DNA from: Chitinophagaceae bacterium
Lineage (GTDB): Bacteria > Bacteroidota > Bacteroidia > Chitinophagales > Chitinophagaceae
DNA: 64,000 bases
Direction of reading: 5' to 3'
Assembly (NCBI GenBank): GCA_947452965.1
Contig: CANGEW010000001.1
Coordinates: 248,001-312,000, forward strand
This document shows positions 34,666-44,189 of this stretch, in pieces. Both the position numbers and the translations under genes were made by a program. How positions within the stretch are numbered: the stretch's first letter is position 1; every line of letters starts with the position of its first letter. The notes under the pieces are model-generated. The model saw nothing but the letters and a program-made list of their open reading frames with translations. It was not told the DNA's origin and searched no databases.

Positions 34666-35391
34666 TTACACCCTTTTTGCTAACGCTTGCTCAATATCTG
34701 CAATGGAAGAATATAATTGATCGAAAGAATGAATTACAAAATATTTATCCTGAATAATATCTGTTCTGTATGGCGTATCAATAATTGCTTCAATGTCGAA
34801 ATCGAATTTTGTGGTAGCTGAATCAATAGCATGTTTGGTTTCTCCGAAAGAAGAAATGATTCCGGCTCCATAAATTTTTGTGTCGTTATTTTCTTTAATT
34901 AAACCAAACTCGATAGTATACCAATAAATTCTACTTAACAATTGAATAGCTTTGGGATTGTCGAGATATTTCAAAGCAACATTGCCAAAATCTGTAAAAA
35001 AATTAGAATAACTAGAATTAGACAACAAAGGCATATGACCAAACACATCATGAAACATATCGGGCTCTTCTAAATAATCAAGCTGTTCCATCGTGCGCAA
35101 CCAACAGGTAGAAGTAAACACTTTGTTGGCTATGCATTGAAAAAATTTATCTTCTGGACAAATATTAGGTACTACTTCAATTTTCCAGCCGGTTGATTTT
35201 TTAAGCAGGCCATTCAACTCAATAAAATCAGGTATTTTATTATCTGTAAATCCTACTTCTTGTATGGCATGCAAATATTCTTTTGAAACAGCGGGCTGCA
35301 GTATTTCCATTTGCCTGTTAAACAAAGTCCTCCAAACACTAAAATCTTCTGCTGTATAGTTGGCATAAATCTGCTCAGTAGGTTTTGTCAT
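34666..35391 (-). CDS. phhA: Phenylalanine 4-monooxygenase
   Basis: Iron- and pterin-dependent aromatic amino acid hydroxylase converting phenylalanine to tyrosine. The 241 residues form a bare catalytic domain without the ACT regulatory domain of animal enzymes. Metal ligands are visible in HDVFGHMP (two His) and in the Glu of YWYTIEFGL. It lies downstream of the SurA-like gene (44 bases) on the same strand. A fumarylacetoacetase-family gene is at 42 kb, but the intermediate tyrosine-degradation enzymes are not in the window, so its role could also be tyrosine synthesis. Confidence 0.93.
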   Translation of the reverse strand: MTKPTEQIYANYTAEDFSVWRTLFNRQMEILQPAVSKEYLHAIQEVGFTDNKIPDFIELNGLLKKSTGWKIEVVPNICPEDKFFQCIANKVFTSTCWLRTMEQLDYLEEPDMFHDVFGHMPLLSNSSYSNFFTDFGNVALKYLDNPKAIQLLSRIYWYTIEFGLIKENNDTKIYGAGIISSFGETKHAIDSATTKFDFDIEAIIDTPYRTDIIQDKYFVIHSFDQLYSSIADIEQALAKRV

Positions 35392-35435
35392 ATCAAAAAA
35401 TTATCAGGATTAATTTTTGGAATTGAGAGCGATTG

Positions 35436-36803
35436 TTATTTTCTTGATGACTTATTAGCAATCTCTACCCATTTTTTTAATGTAGGACAGGATTTATATT
35501 CTTCATCAATCATAATATAATAACCATTGGTTTTTTCATTAAACCATTTATCTAAAACCTCTTCTTTTTTTTCTTCAATAGCTCGTTGTGCAATTTTATT
35601 ATAATCGTCGATTAAATTTTCGCGATGAGGCTGAGTTTTTGTTTTTAATAAAATAATTCTAACCCCTTTTCTACCCATTGGATCTTTAAATTCTGTGGGT
35701 TGAGAAATCTCGCCTACTTTTAAATCTTTCAACTGGAGTACCATATCTTTATCCAACTGATCAATTGTTAAAAAAGATCCATCTCTTCCCTGAATCATTC
35801 CTGCGGTAAATTTTCCTGATTCATCATCACTATATCTAGAAACAGCTTCTCCGAAATCAATCGTTCCAGCAATAATTTTTGCTCTAACAGAATCTAATTT
35901 AGTGTAACCTGTTTTCATTTCAACTTGTGTTACCTGTGCCGTTTTAAGAATATGTCTAACCACGGCATCATCGCCCGCTCTACTAACTAATTGAATGATA
36001 TGGTATCCGAATTTGGTTTTGAATGGATTAGAAATCTGACCTTCTTTTAAAGAGTACGCTTTAGAAAGCCATAATGGATCTAAATCTTTTTGATTCCTAT
36101 TGATTTCATACATGCCCCCTTTATCCTTGCTTCCGGGATCTTCAGAATAAATGGAAGCAATAGTAGCAAAATCTTTTTTTCCACTTTCGATTTGTGATTT
36201 ATACTCTTTTAATTGTTCAATACAATATTGCTCTGCATCATGACTAGCTTTTGGAAATACTACTATTTGACCAACTTCCACTTCAGACTCATAAAAAGAC
36301 AAGCTATCGGAAGGAATTTTATTGAAATAATTTTTTACTTCATTCGGTGTAATTTTTACCCCATCCACAATTTTATTACGCATGGATGCTGCTAATTTCC
36401 GCTCTTTAAAACTTGTTTTAAAATCTTCTTTTAATTGGTACACCGATTTGCCAGCTGTTTTTTCAAGTTCATCTTTTGAGCCATACTGACTAATAAAATA
36501 TCTTATTTGATTATCTATTTCTGATTCAATTTCATCATCAGATATAGGCAATGAATCTTTTTCGGCCTGTAATACTAGTGCTTTAACCCCCATTGCTTGT
36601 TCCAGACTCAGGCAACGGGCATCTGGAGGGATTGCAATCCCCTGACGTTGCATGTCTATAATTGTATTATCAAGGTCACTTTTTAAAATAATTTTATCAC
36701 CAACCACAGCAATGATTTTATCGGCAATCACTCCTTTAGGCTGTGCGTAACATACGCTAACGCCCAAAACAAAAAACAAAATAATGATGAAGCCTTTTTT
36801 CAT
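35436..36803 (-). CDS. SurA-like periplasmic peptidyl-prolyl isomerase
   Basis: Outer-membrane-protein chaperone and prolyl isomerase of about 455 residues. The ATG at 36803 starts a signal peptide (MKKGFIIILFFVLGVSVCYAQ). The N-terminal SurA chaperone region begins IIAVVGDKIILKSDLD. Two parvulin (PpiC) domains follow, about 175-275 with YSEDPGSKDKGGMYEI and NPFKTKFGYHIIQLV, and about 285-390 with RYSDDESGKFTAGMI. A longer start at 36836 would place eleven residues before the signal and is unlikely. It presumably cooperates with BamA and the OmpH proteins. Confidence 0.88.
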   Translation of the reverse strand: MKKGFIIILFFVLGVSVCYAQPKGVIADKIIAVVGDKIILKSDLDNTIIDMQRQGIAIPPDARCLSLEQAMGVKALVLQAEKDSLPISDDEIESEIDNQIRYFISQYGSKDELEKTAGKSVYQLKEDFKTSFKERKLAASMRNKIVDGVKITPNEVKNYFNKIPSDSLSFYESEVEVGQIVVFPKASHDAEQYCIEQLKEYKSQIESGKKDFATIASIYSEDPGSKDKGGMYEINRNQKDLDPLWLSKAYSLKEGQISNPFKTKFGYHIIQLVSRAGDDAVVRHILKTAQVTQVEMKTGYTKLDSVRAKIIAGTIDFGEAVSRYSDDESGKFTAGMIQGRDGSFLTIDQLDKDMVLQLKDLKVGEISQPTEFKDPMGRKGVRIILLKTKTQPHRENLIDDYNKIAQRAIEEKKEEVLDKWFNEKTNGYYIMIDEEYKSCPTLKKWVEIANKSSRK

Positions 36804-36952
36804 TCCAGTATGAATTAATGTGTAAGAATTGTTCATGTTGAGAATCCAATTTCAGATAATGAAGACGTAAGAAAAAATGAGAGTCAAAATTAATTGACTA
36901 AACGACTAATATTTTTTCAGCAATTTCATTTAACAAAGAATTGTAAACTCTG

Positions 36953-39733
36953 TTACAAAGTTCTTTTTACTTCTACTTCTTCAAACGCTTCCACAATATC
37001 TCCGATTTTTAAATCATTATAATTTCTGATTACCAATCCACACTCCATACCTGAAGTAACTTCTTTTGCATCGTCGCGGAAACGCTTTAAACTTGCAAGC
37101 TCTCCAGTAAAGATTACGATACCGTCACGTACCAATCTAATTCGATTGTTTCTAGCAATTTTGCCGTCTAAAACCTGACAACCTGCCACAGTAGCTTTAT
37201 CAAAACGATAGGTTTCTTTTACTTCCACATTTGCCAATATTTTCTCTTCCACAGTTGGCTCTAACATACCTTCCATCGCACTTCTAATTTCTTCAATTGC
37301 ATTATAAATGATAGAGTATAATTTTATTTGAATAGACTCATTTTCTGCTAAACGAGCGGCTTGCATTGACGGACGAACATTAAATCCAATGATAATCGCA
37401 TCTGATGCGTTTGCTAATGTAACGTCGCTTTCTGTAATGGCACCAACTGCTTTGTGAATCACTTTTACAACTATCTCTTCTGTACTAAGCTTTTGCAATG
37501 AATCGCTCAATGCTTCAACCGATCCATCCACATCACCTTTTATAATTACGTTCAACTCTTTAAAGTTTCCTAATGCTAATCGACGACCGATTTCATCTAA
37601 AGTAATATGTTTCTTAGCGCGCATACCTTGCTCACGCAAAATTTGTCCGCGCTTATAAGCTGTTTCTCTTGCTTCTGCCTCATCGTTAAATACTTTGAAG
37701 GTTTCACCGGCTTGAGGAGCGCCATTCAATCCTAATATCAATACGGGTGTGGAGGGTGGGGCTACTTCTACGCGTTGATTTCTTTCATTGTACATTGCTT
37801 TCACCTTACCGAAGAACTGTCCTGAAACAATCATATCTCCTTGATGTAACGTACCATTTTGTACCAAAATAGTTGCTACATATCCACGACCTTTATCTAG
37901 AGAGGCTTCAATAATTGTACCGGAAGATTGTTTGTTTGGATTTGCTTTTAACTCAAGCATATCCGTTTCTAGAAGAATTTTTTCTAATAGCAAATCAATG
38001 TTAAGTGCTTTTTTAGCACTTATTTCCTGGCTTTGGAATTTTCCACCCCAGCTCTCTACTAAAATATTCATAGAGGCTAATTGTTCCTTTATTTTTTCTG
38101 GATTAGCTCCATCTTTGTCCATTTTATTAATGGCAAAAATCATTGGCACATTGGCCGCTTGAGCATGTGATATAGCTTCTTTAGTTTGTGGCATCACGGC
38201 ATCATCTGCTGCGATCACAATGACTGCAATATCTGTAACCTTTGCCCCTCTTGCTCTCATGGCTGTAAAAGCCTCGTGACCCGGGGTATCTAAGAAAGTA
38301 ATGGCTCTTCCATCAGGAAGGGTTACTTCGTATGCGCCTATATGTTGGGTAATACCTCCTGCCTCACCAGCAATTACATTTGTATTTCTGATATGATCAA
38401 GTAATGAAGTTTTACCATGATCTACGTGACCCATAATCGTAACGATAGGGGCTCTTGGCACTAAATCTTCTGGATTGTCTTCCTCTTCTACTACTTCTAA
38501 CTCTGCAGCATCATCTACACCGATAAACTCTACTTCAAAATTAAATTCGCTCGCAACCAGCTCTATTACATCGGCTTCTAAACGTTGATTAATAGAAACC
38601 ATGATGCCCAAGCTCATACACTTGCTGATTACATCCGCAAAACTTACATCCATTAAATTAGCTAACTCACTCACCGAAATAAATTCTGTTACTTGTAATT
38701 TATTTCCCGTTTCTGCGCCTTCCATTTGCTCAGCCATCTCTTCTCTCTTCGCTTTTCTATATTTAGCTTTTAAGCTTTTTCCTCTTCCTCCGGCTCCCGC
38801 TAATTTGGCTTGTGTTTGTTTTAACTTTTCTTGAATTTCTTTGGCATCAATGATTTTTTCTTCTGGCTTTTTATTAAAGCCGCCACCACCCGATTGTTTT
38901 TGAAAACGATTGTCTTGTGGTCGATTCTGTCCGCCTCTTGAATCAGGAATAGCTTTGTTTCCTCTTTGAGGAGCCCCGCCTGGTGTGTCCTGTCCGGGTT
39001 TCTTTTGAATAGGAATTCTTTTTCTTTTTGCCTTTTCTTCTTGAGTTTCTCTTTTAGGTCGGGTGTCATTATCAACAGGCAATTCGATTTTACCCAAAAT
39101 TTTAGGGCCTGTTAATTTTTCTGCTTGAATATTTTCAATCGCAGGAGGAAGAGACCCCTCAACTACCTTTTCTACAACAACTGGTGAAACTGGCTTAATC
39201 TCTTCTACTATTTTTGACTTCGCAGTTTCGGTTTCATTTGTCTCTTCAACTGGGGCGTCTTTTTTCTTAGATTTTTTGGGCCTTGTGGAAGAATCAATAC
39301 TATCTAAATCAATTTTTGCCAAAATTTTCGGTCCTTCTAATTCAGGCGCCGCAACACTGGTGATTTGAGTGGTAGGTTCTGGTATTGGTTCTTTTTTCTC
39401 TTTCTCTTCCACTTCCACTTTCACTTCAGGTTCAACTGTTTTTTTAGCAATTGATTCTTTCTTTTTTATGGAAAGGTCTTCTTCGTCTTTTTTCTTTTTT
39501 GCATCAGCTGCTGCTCCTTTAGGAAGATCTACCTGTTCTGCTTTTTGCTTTGCTGCCTTATCTTGTTGAAATTCAGCTTGAAGAACTCTGTACATATCTT
39601 CTGTAAGCTTAGAAGATGGCTTTAAATCATCCGCTTTAAAATTTTTTGACACAAGAAATTCAATTAAGGTGTTACTACCTATGTTAAATTCCTTGGCTGC
39701 CGCCATCAATCTGGGTGTATTTACTTCTGACAT
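36953..39733 (-). CDS. infB: Translation initiation factor IF-2
   Basis: GTPase that positions initiator tRNA on the small ribosomal subunit. The 926 residues include an IF2N-like helical domain at the start. A long, charged low-complexity region (about 60-330) follows, then a second IF2N domain and the GTPase domain (G1 [10 protein letters not shown]3 DTPGHEAF, G4 NKMDK), and domains II-IV ending [12 protein letters not shown]. The long N-terminal linker is usual in Bacteroidota. It follows nusA by 73 bases in the conserved rimP-nusA-infB operon. Confidence 0.97.
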   Translation of the reverse strand: MSEVNTPRLMAAAKEFNIGSNTLIEFLVSKNFKADDLKPSSKLTEDMYRVLQAEFQQDKAAKQKAEQVDLPKGAAADAKKKKDEEDLSIKKKESIAKKTVEPEVKVEVEEKEKKEPIPEPTTQITSVAAPELEGPKILAKIDLDSIDSSTRPKKSKKKDAPVEETNETETAKSKIVEEIKPVSPVVVEKVVEGSLPPAIENIQAEKLTGPKILGKIELPVDNDTRPKRETQEEKAKRKRIPIQKKPGQDTPGGAPQRGNKAIPDSRGGQNRPQDNRFQKQSGGGGFNKKPEEKIIDAKEIQEKLKQTQAKLAGAGGRGKSLKAKYRKAKREEMAEQMEGAETGNKLQVTEFISVSELANLMDVSFADVISKCMSLGIMVSINQRLEADVIELVASEFNFEVEFIGVDDAAELEVVEEEDNPEDLVPRAPIVTIMGHVDHGKTSLLDHIRNTNVIAGEAGGITQHIGAYEVTLPDGRAITFLDTPGHEAFTAMRARGAKVTDIAVIVIAADDAVMPQTKEAISHAQAANVPMIFAINKMDKDGANPEKIKEQLASMNILVESWGGKFQSQEISAKKALNIDLLLEKILLETDMLELKANPNKQSSGTIIEASLDKGRGYVATILVQNGTLHQGDMIVSGQFFGKVKAMYNERNQRVEVAPPSTPVLILGLNGAPQAGETFKVFNDEAEARETAYKRGQILREQGMRAKKHITLDEIGRRLALGNFKELNVIIKGDVDGSVEALSDSLQKLSTEEIVVKVIHKAVGAITESDVTLANASDAIIIGFNVRPSMQAARLAENESIQIKLYSIIYNAIEEIRSAMEGMLEPTVEEKILANVEVKETYRFDKATVAGCQVLDGKIARNNRIRLVRDGIVIFTGELASLKRFRDDAKEVTSGMECGLVIRNYNDLKIGDIVEAFEEVEVKRTL

Positions 39734-39806
39734 AGTACATTATGTGTCAATGAAGACACGATCTGGTTTATTTATTACTAATTTATCTATTGTTTTTGAA
39801 ACAAGA

Positions 39807-41057
39807 TTATTCTTTATCAAACTCTTCTTGTAAGATTCTTCTCACATCTGCAATGGTTTCTTTTTCAAGATCCGTTCTGCGTTCTAACTCATCTGCTGTT
39901 AAATCCAATACTGAACGAGCTGTATCGCAACCAATTCTCTTGAATTCATCAATAATCCATGATTCAATTTCATCGCTGAATTCTTCTAAATCAATGTCAT
40001 ACTCATCTTCTTCACCTTCATTATCGCGGAACACATCAATATCATAGCCTGTTAATTCACAAGCCAATTTAATATTAACACCTCTTCTTCCAATAGCTAA
40101 TGATACTTGATCAGGCTTTAAGAAAACGTTAGCGTGTTTTTTTTCATTATCCAATTCAATGCTAGTGATTTTAGCGGGTGTCAATGAACGTTGGATCAAT
40201 AATTGAATATTGGTTGTCCAATTGATAACATCTATATTTTCATTTTTCAACTCTCTAACAATACCATGAATACGACTTCCTTTCATTCCCACACAAGCTC
40301 CTACGGGATCTATTCTATCATCATAGCTTTCTACAGCTACTTTTGCTCTTTCTCCTGGATCTCTCACAATTTTTTTAACAACAATCAGTCCATCAAATAT
40401 TTCAGGGACTTCAATTTCCAATAATTTTTCAAGGAAAGAAGGACTGGTACGAGACAAAATAATAATTGCTTGGCTGTTTTTAAGTTCTACTTTTTTAACG
40501 ACCGCTCTTACTGTTTCGCCTTTTTTGAAATAATCGCTAGGGATTTGTTCGGATTTAGGAAGCAACATTTCATTACCATCTTCATCCAAAATCAAAACCT
40601 CTTTTTTCCAGACTTGATAAATTTCTCCACTTACGATATCTCCTATACGATCTTCGTATTTTTTTATAAGAACGTTTTTCTTTAAGTCATTGATACGAGC
40701 TGCTAATGTTTGTTTACCAGCAAGTATAGCACGACGACCGAATTCTTTTTGAATATCTACTTCTTCGTATAACTCTTCCCCCACTTGATAATCGGGCTCA
40801 ATCAAAATGGCATCTTTGTATTCAATTTCGGTAAGGGTATTATACAAATCATCATCATCTACGATGGTTCTTCTTCGGAAAATCTCCAAATCGCCTTTTT
40901 GATCATTTACGATAACGTCAAAATTTTCATCGTTACCATATTTTTTTCTGATTAAGGTTTTAAAAACATCTTCCATCACTTTCATCAGTGTAGGACGATC
41001 AATACCTTCTGCTTCTTTAAATTCCTGAAAGGATTCAATCAAGTTAATGCTTGCCAT
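39807..41057 (-). CDS. nusA: Transcription termination/antitermination factor NusA
   Basis: RNA-polymerase-associated factor controlling pausing, termination and antitermination. From the ATG at 41057 (MASINLIESFQEFKEAEG) it has about 416 residues: an N-terminal polymerase-binding domain, an S1 domain (about 125-200), and two KH domains with the GACVGMKGSRI and AIGRRGVNIKLA loops. A short C-terminal extension replaces the acidic repeats of E. coli NusA. An upstream in-frame ATG at 41081 adds eight atypical residues. It is the second gene of the rimP operon. Confidence 0.95.
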   Translation of the reverse strand: MASINLIESFQEFKEAEGIDRPTLMKVMEDVFKTLIRKKYGNDENFDVIVNDQKGDLEIFRRRTIVDDDDLYNTLTEIEYKDAILIEPDYQVGEELYEEVDIQKEFGRRAILAGKQTLAARINDLKKNVLIKKYEDRIGDIVSGEIYQVWKKEVLILDEDGNEMLLPKSEQIPSDYFKKGETVRAVVKKVELKNSQAIIILSRTSPSFLEKLLEIEVPEIFDGLIVVKKIVRDPGERAKVAVESYDDRIDPVGACVGMKGSRIHGIVRELKNENIDVINWTTNIQLLIQRSLTPAKITSIELDNEKKHANVFLKPDQVSLAIGRRGVNIKLACELTGYDIDVFRDNEGEEDEYDIDLEEFSDEIESWIIDEFKRIGCDTARSVLDLTADELERRTDLEKETIADVRRILQEEFDKE

Positions 41058-41080
41058 AATTCTATCCGATAATTTTTCCA

Positions 41081-41113
41081 CTTACTGGAGCCCCTTCGGG
41101 TAAGGGGGGTTGT
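41081..41113 (-). promoter_or_regulatory. GC-rich hairpin between rimP and nusA
   Basis: CCCCTT and AAGGGG form a six-pair stem around CGGGT (plus-strand 41091-41107). CTTAC (41081-41085) and GTAAG (41100-41104) could form a competing stem that shares bases with the first. The patch is far richer in GC than its surroundings. It may be an mRNA processing or translational-control element, or a copy of a dispersed intergenic repeat. Confidence 0.4.
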
Positions 41114-41118
41114 GTTAA

Positions 41119-41583
41119 TTAAAATTTTATTTGAACCGTTGTTTGTTTTATTTCTGTGAAGGGAATTGTCAATTGTTTGACTATTGCTTTTTTGCCTTTC
41201 CCTTCTGTATATTCTATTATGATTTCATTTTCTTCCACACCTATTAACTTGCCTTCATGTTTATTCCCTTCTAATGTAACCACCTCTACATTACGTCCAA
41301 CATTTTTTTGATATTGTCGATGCATTTTTAAGGGCTCATCCACACCTGGACTAGAAACTTCCAAAGAAAAGTCGCCATCTGGATATAAAGCCATTTCTTC
41401 CATCTTTTTATATAAGGCTCTATTGATTTTAATACATCTTTCAATCCCTAACCCGCTATCTGCATCCAAGTAGATCTTGAAATTATTAGTGGGTTTTATC
41501 TTGATGTCGACCAAAAATATATCTCCCTCCATTAATGGGCTTAATAACTGTTGTATAGTGTCTAATATGTTGGTAGTACTCAT
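41119..41583 (-). CDS. rimP: Ribosome maturation factor RimP
   Basis: 30S subunit assembly factor of 154 residues. The N-terminal alpha/beta domain carries FLVDIKIKPTNNFKIYLDADSGLGIERC and the conserved LEVSSPGVDEPL. The C-terminal SH3-like barrel runs from about 85 on. First gene of rimP-nusA-infB. A near-perfect promoter lies upstream, and its leader contains an 11-pair hairpin that ends 17 bases before the start codon. Confidence 0.95.
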   Translation of the reverse strand: MSTTNILDTIQQLLSPLMEGDIFLVDIKIKPTNNFKIYLDADSGLGIERCIKINRALYKKMEEMALYPDGDFSLEVSSPGVDEPLKMHRQYQKNVGRNVEVVTLEGNKHEGKLIGVEENEIIIEYTEGKGKKAIVKQLTIPFTEIKQTTVQIKF

Positions 41584-41600
41584 AACACGTTAGAAAAGAA

Positions 41601-41624
41601 GAAGGGAACGACTTCGTTCCCTTC
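41601..41624 (-). promoter_or_regulatory. Leader hairpin of the rimP-nusA-infB operon (possible attenuator)
   Basis: GAAGGGAACGA pairs perfectly with TCGTTCCCTTC across a two-base gap, about 15 bases after the predicted transcription start. On the transcribed strand it is followed by TTCTTTTC, a U-rich stretch interrupted by C. That makes it a candidate attenuator, which NusA, encoded downstream, could influence. Confidence 0.5.
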
Positions 41625-41644
41625 TCTTGTTTCTCTTTATGACG

Positions 41645-41676
41645 CAAATATAGGTCCAATAAGTGAATTGACCAAA
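41645..41676 (-). promoter_or_regulatory. Promoter of the rimP-nusA-infB operon
   Basis: On the reverse strand TTTG (41676-41673) and TATATTTG (41652-41645) are separated by 20 bases, a full consensus match. The start is predicted near 41640, giving a leader of about 57 bases. Confidence 0.75.
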
Positions 41677-41733
41677 TCCTATTCATGTAAAAAAATCGAT
41701 TATAGTTATTAAAATGAGTTATAACTTTACAAA

Positions 41734-41970
41734 ATGAATTTATTTAGGCTATTTTTCGAGTTGTTTTTACTGTATGTGTTATACAAGTTCATTTTTGAGT
41801 TTGTGATTCCTATTTATCAAACTACCAAGCATATAAAACGAAAAATGAGTGATATGCAAGAAAAAATGAACGAAAATGCCACCCATCAAGCCTTCTTTGA
41901 AACATCAAAAAAGACTAATAATTCCACTGTTTCCGATAGCGAATACATTGATTATGAGGAAGTTAAATAG
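41734..41970 (+). CDS. DUF4834 family small membrane protein
   Basis: A protein of 78 residues with one N-terminal membrane helix (about 4-28, LFRLFFELFLLYVLYKFIFEF), a basic/coiled segment (KHIKRKMSDMQEKM) and an acidic tail ending SEYIDYEEVK. Small proteins of this form upstream of rimP are typical of Bacteroidota (DUF4834). Function unknown. TAACTTTA four bases before the ATG is a one-mismatch -7 element. It is divergent from rimP and converges on the FAH-family gene with three bases between. Confidence 0.75.
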   Translation: MNLFRLFFELFLLYVLYKFIFEFVIPIYQTTKHIKRKMSDMQEKMNENATHQAFFETSKKTNNSTVSDSEYIDYEEVK

Positions 41971-41973
41971 CTT

Positions 41974-42981
41974 TTAGGCCTTTTTTAAAGAAAGAATAGA
42001 AAAGTCTGATTGTTCCTTTTTAATGGTATTTGATAGTTTGCCTAGTCCGGCAATTTCCATTTCTACTAAATCCTCTGGCTGCAACCATTGCTCTTGATAA
42101 TTTGGATTGTTCAATTTTCCTGTTCCATTGAGCTCTAAAAAACAACCCGTGCCCACTGTACCGCTACCAATTACATCTCCAGGAAATAGGTTCACTCCGT
42201 AGCTGCATCTTTCAATTATTTCTGCAAATGTCCAATCCATATCTCCCAGATTTCCTTGGCTTACCTGAATACCATTTACGCTGCAAGTCATATTTAGGTT
42301 CCATGACTTTCCGATGTGACCTTCTTTTGGAGGTATTTCGTATGATTCTAATTCATCTAAGGTAACTAGCATAGGTCCGATAACGGTAGCAAAATCTTTG
42401 CCTTTGGCAGGACCTAAATTCAAAAGCATTTCTTCCATTTGTAATTTCCTTGCACTCATGTCGTTCATGATCATCAAGCCTGCAATGTAATCGTCTGCAT
42501 GAGCTGCTTTAATATTTCTTCCAGGTCTGTTAATCACGATAGCAGCTTCTAGTTCGAAATCTAGTTTTTCAAAATGATCCGGCATGCAGTAAATGTTGCC
42601 AGGACCCTGTATGCTATTGTGATTAGTAAAATAAAAAATGGGGTATTGATCAAACTCTGGAATCATTTCTACTTTTCTATTTCTTCTAGCTGCCGCAACA
42701 TGCTGTCTAAATGCATATCCATCTCGGCAACTGGTTGGATGTGGGACTGGAGCTAGTATGGTTGCATTATTGAATAACGTTGGCATTTGAGACCTACCGA
42801 TACCTTTTTTGATTTGTTGTTCTGCTGCCAATGCAATTGGAAACACATCATCCCAATAATTTAAAAACATCGCCATGCTCACTGGAAGATCTGGATGTAA
42901 ATGATCCATATCATATAATTTATCCTCCACCAAAAGAGCTAGTTGCTCATAATCGTCTTTTAAATAAGTAACAAGTTTCAT
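41974..42981 (-). CDS. Fumarylacetoacetate hydrolase family protein
   Basis: FAH-fold enzyme of about 335 residues, related to fumarylacetoacetase and to acylpyruvate hydrolases. Metal-binding and active-site regions are visible around YAFRQHV, DFELEAAIVI, and GSGTVGTGCFLELNG. The ATG at 42981 (MKLVTYLKDDYEQLAL) is chosen because the upstream extension to 43062 lacks family character and overlaps the region before a -7 element (TACTTTTG, reverse, 43039-43032). It may complete tyrosine degradation with phhA at 34.7 kb, but no homogentisate enzymes are nearby. Confidence 0.88.
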   Translation of the reverse strand: MKLVTYLKDDYEQLALLVEDKLYDMDHLHPDLPVSMAMFLNYWDDVFPIALAAEQQIKKGIGRSQMPTLFNNATILAPVPHPTSCRDGYAFRQHVAAARRNRKVEMIPEFDQYPIFYFTNHNSIQGPGNIYCMPDHFEKLDFELEAAIVINRPGRNIKAAHADDYIAGLMIMNDMSARKLQMEEMLLNLGPAKGKDFATVIGPMLVTLDELESYEIPPKEGHIGKSWNLNMTCSVNGIQVSQGNLGDMDWTFAEIIERCSYGVNLFPGDVIGSGTVGTGCFLELNGTGKLNNPNYQEQWLQPEDLVEMEIAGLGKLSNTIKKEQSDFSILSLKKA

Positions 42982-43031
42982 ATTGATTTGATATGATTTG
43001 TTTTTTTGAATTTGAAAATAATGACAGTAAA

Positions 43032-43039
43032 CAAAAGTA
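43032..43039 (-). promoter_or_regulatory. -7 element of the FAH-family gene
   Basis: The reverse strand reads TACTTTTG, an exact TAnnTTTG, about 50 bases before the start codon at 42981. Confidence 0.45.
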
Positions 43040-43083
43040 AGTCTAGTATTAGTTATTGCCAATAGTAAACGAAAAGAAAGATA

Positions 43084-43410
43084 TTACCACCGTTCCTCTT
43101 CCGAAATAGCATCGTTATTTGAAAAAGTTTGTTTTAAGCGTATTTTTTGTCGTTGGCGTTCAATAATTAAATCTGCTATAATAAGTCCAGCATCTTCTGT
43201 AGGGTTTTCCTTTAATAGAGCTTTTAGTTTGTACTCACTTACATCAATTCGATATAATAATTGAATGAGTCTTTCAAAATTGGTAATAATTAAATTATTG
43301 ATGTAAGCTGATAAGTCCTTGTGAAGTTGTTCATTGGATAATAAAGAAATATCATTTATCTGAAAAATGTCTTCTAAAGAAACAGAATGTGTAGATTGAT
43401 AATTACTCAT
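43084..43410 (-). CDS. Conserved-looking hypothetical protein, 108 aa
   Basis: Acidic, mainly helical cytoplasmic protein. NNLIITNFERLIQLLYRIDVSE and a later region, ADLIIERQRQKIRLKQTF, look like helical pairing surfaces. It has no signal peptide, membrane segment or enzyme motif. It lies eight bases after the TIGR02757 gene and is probably translated from the same mRNA. I do not recognise a characterised family. Confidence 0.6.
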   Translation of the reverse strand: MSNYQSTHSVSLEDIFQINDISLLSNEQLHKDLSAYINNLIITNFERLIQLLYRIDVSEYKLKALLKENPTEDAGLIIADLIIERQRQKIRLKQTFSNNDAISEEERW

Positions 43411-43418
43411 ACTTTAAG

Positions 43419-44189
43419 TTACCATTTTTCTTCGACACCTAGTGTGAAAAGTGCAAAATCATACTTTACAGGATCAAGATCATCAAAACTGCGTAGTTGT
43501 GCGGTGAGTTCAAGTGCAGTTTGCCAATCAGATTGTTTTCTGTCTGTTAGTCGTAGCTTTTTTGCAATGCGAGTTACATGAACATCCAAAGGAATCACCA
43601 GTTGGCTAGGTTTTATGCTAGACCACAATCCAAAATCAACCCCTTTATGATCGTTTCTAATCATCCATCTCAAAAACATACAAATTTTTTTACAGGCAGA
43701 TTTTTTTTCAGGAGATGAAATATGTTTGGTAGTCCTACTTGGCACATCAGGTAAAGAAAAAAAATAACGATAAAAACCAATTAACGCATTTTCTATAGTT
43801 TTATCGGAGGTTTGGATATTTTTTGAAAACGCAGATTCAAGTGAATCATTTGATTGATAATGAGATTTGAAGAATTCGATAAAATACAACAAGTCGGTAT
43901 CATTAAAGGTTCTGTGAGAAAAACCTATTAATTTTTTTAGCTCTTTGTTAGAATGATGTAAACAAAATTCATAAGGGGATTGATCCATCAATTGTAATAG
44001 AACTTTCGACTTATTAATGATGGTTGTTCGATTTCCCCAAGCAAAAATAGCGGCAAAGAATCCTGCAATTTCTATGTCTTGTTTTTTGGTAAACATATGA
44101 GGAATGCAAATAGGATCTTTTTCAATAAAAAAAGGTTGATTGTATTCTTCAACCTTTTGATCCAAAAATTCTTTCAGTTGCATTTGCAT
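43419..44189 (-). CDS. TIGR02757 family protein
   Basis: A protein of 256 residues belonging to an uncharacterised family common in Bacteroidota and Spirochaetes (TIGR02757/DUF2400). Recognisable segments are the early DPICIPHMFTKKQDIEIAGFFAA, MFLRWMIRND followed by GVDFGLW, and the C-terminal LDVHVTRIAKKLRLTDRK and LDPVKYDFALFTLGV. The HhH-like C-terminal half resembles DNA glycosylases, which is only suggestive. It shares one base with the stop of the upstream PLP enzyme, so it is probably coupled to it. Confidence 0.85.
   Translation of the reverse strand: MQMQLKEFLDQKVEEYNQPFFIEKDPICIPHMFTKKQDIEIAGFFAAIFAWGNRTTIINKSKVLLQLMDQSPYEFCLHHSNKELKKLIGFSHRTFNDTDLLYFIEFFKSHYQSNDSLESAFSKNIQTSDKTIENALIGFYRYFFSLPDVPSRTTKHISSPEKKSACKKICMFLRWMIRNDHKGVDFGLWSSIKPSQLVIPLDVHVTRIAKKLRLTDRKQSDWQTALELTAQLRSFDDLDPVKYDFALFTLGVEEKW

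Noticed and set aside
36882-36899. AGTCAA-N6-TTGACT hairpin after infB
   Set aside because: The stem is only six AT-rich pairs and the T-rich stretch after it is displaced, so terminator function is doubtful.
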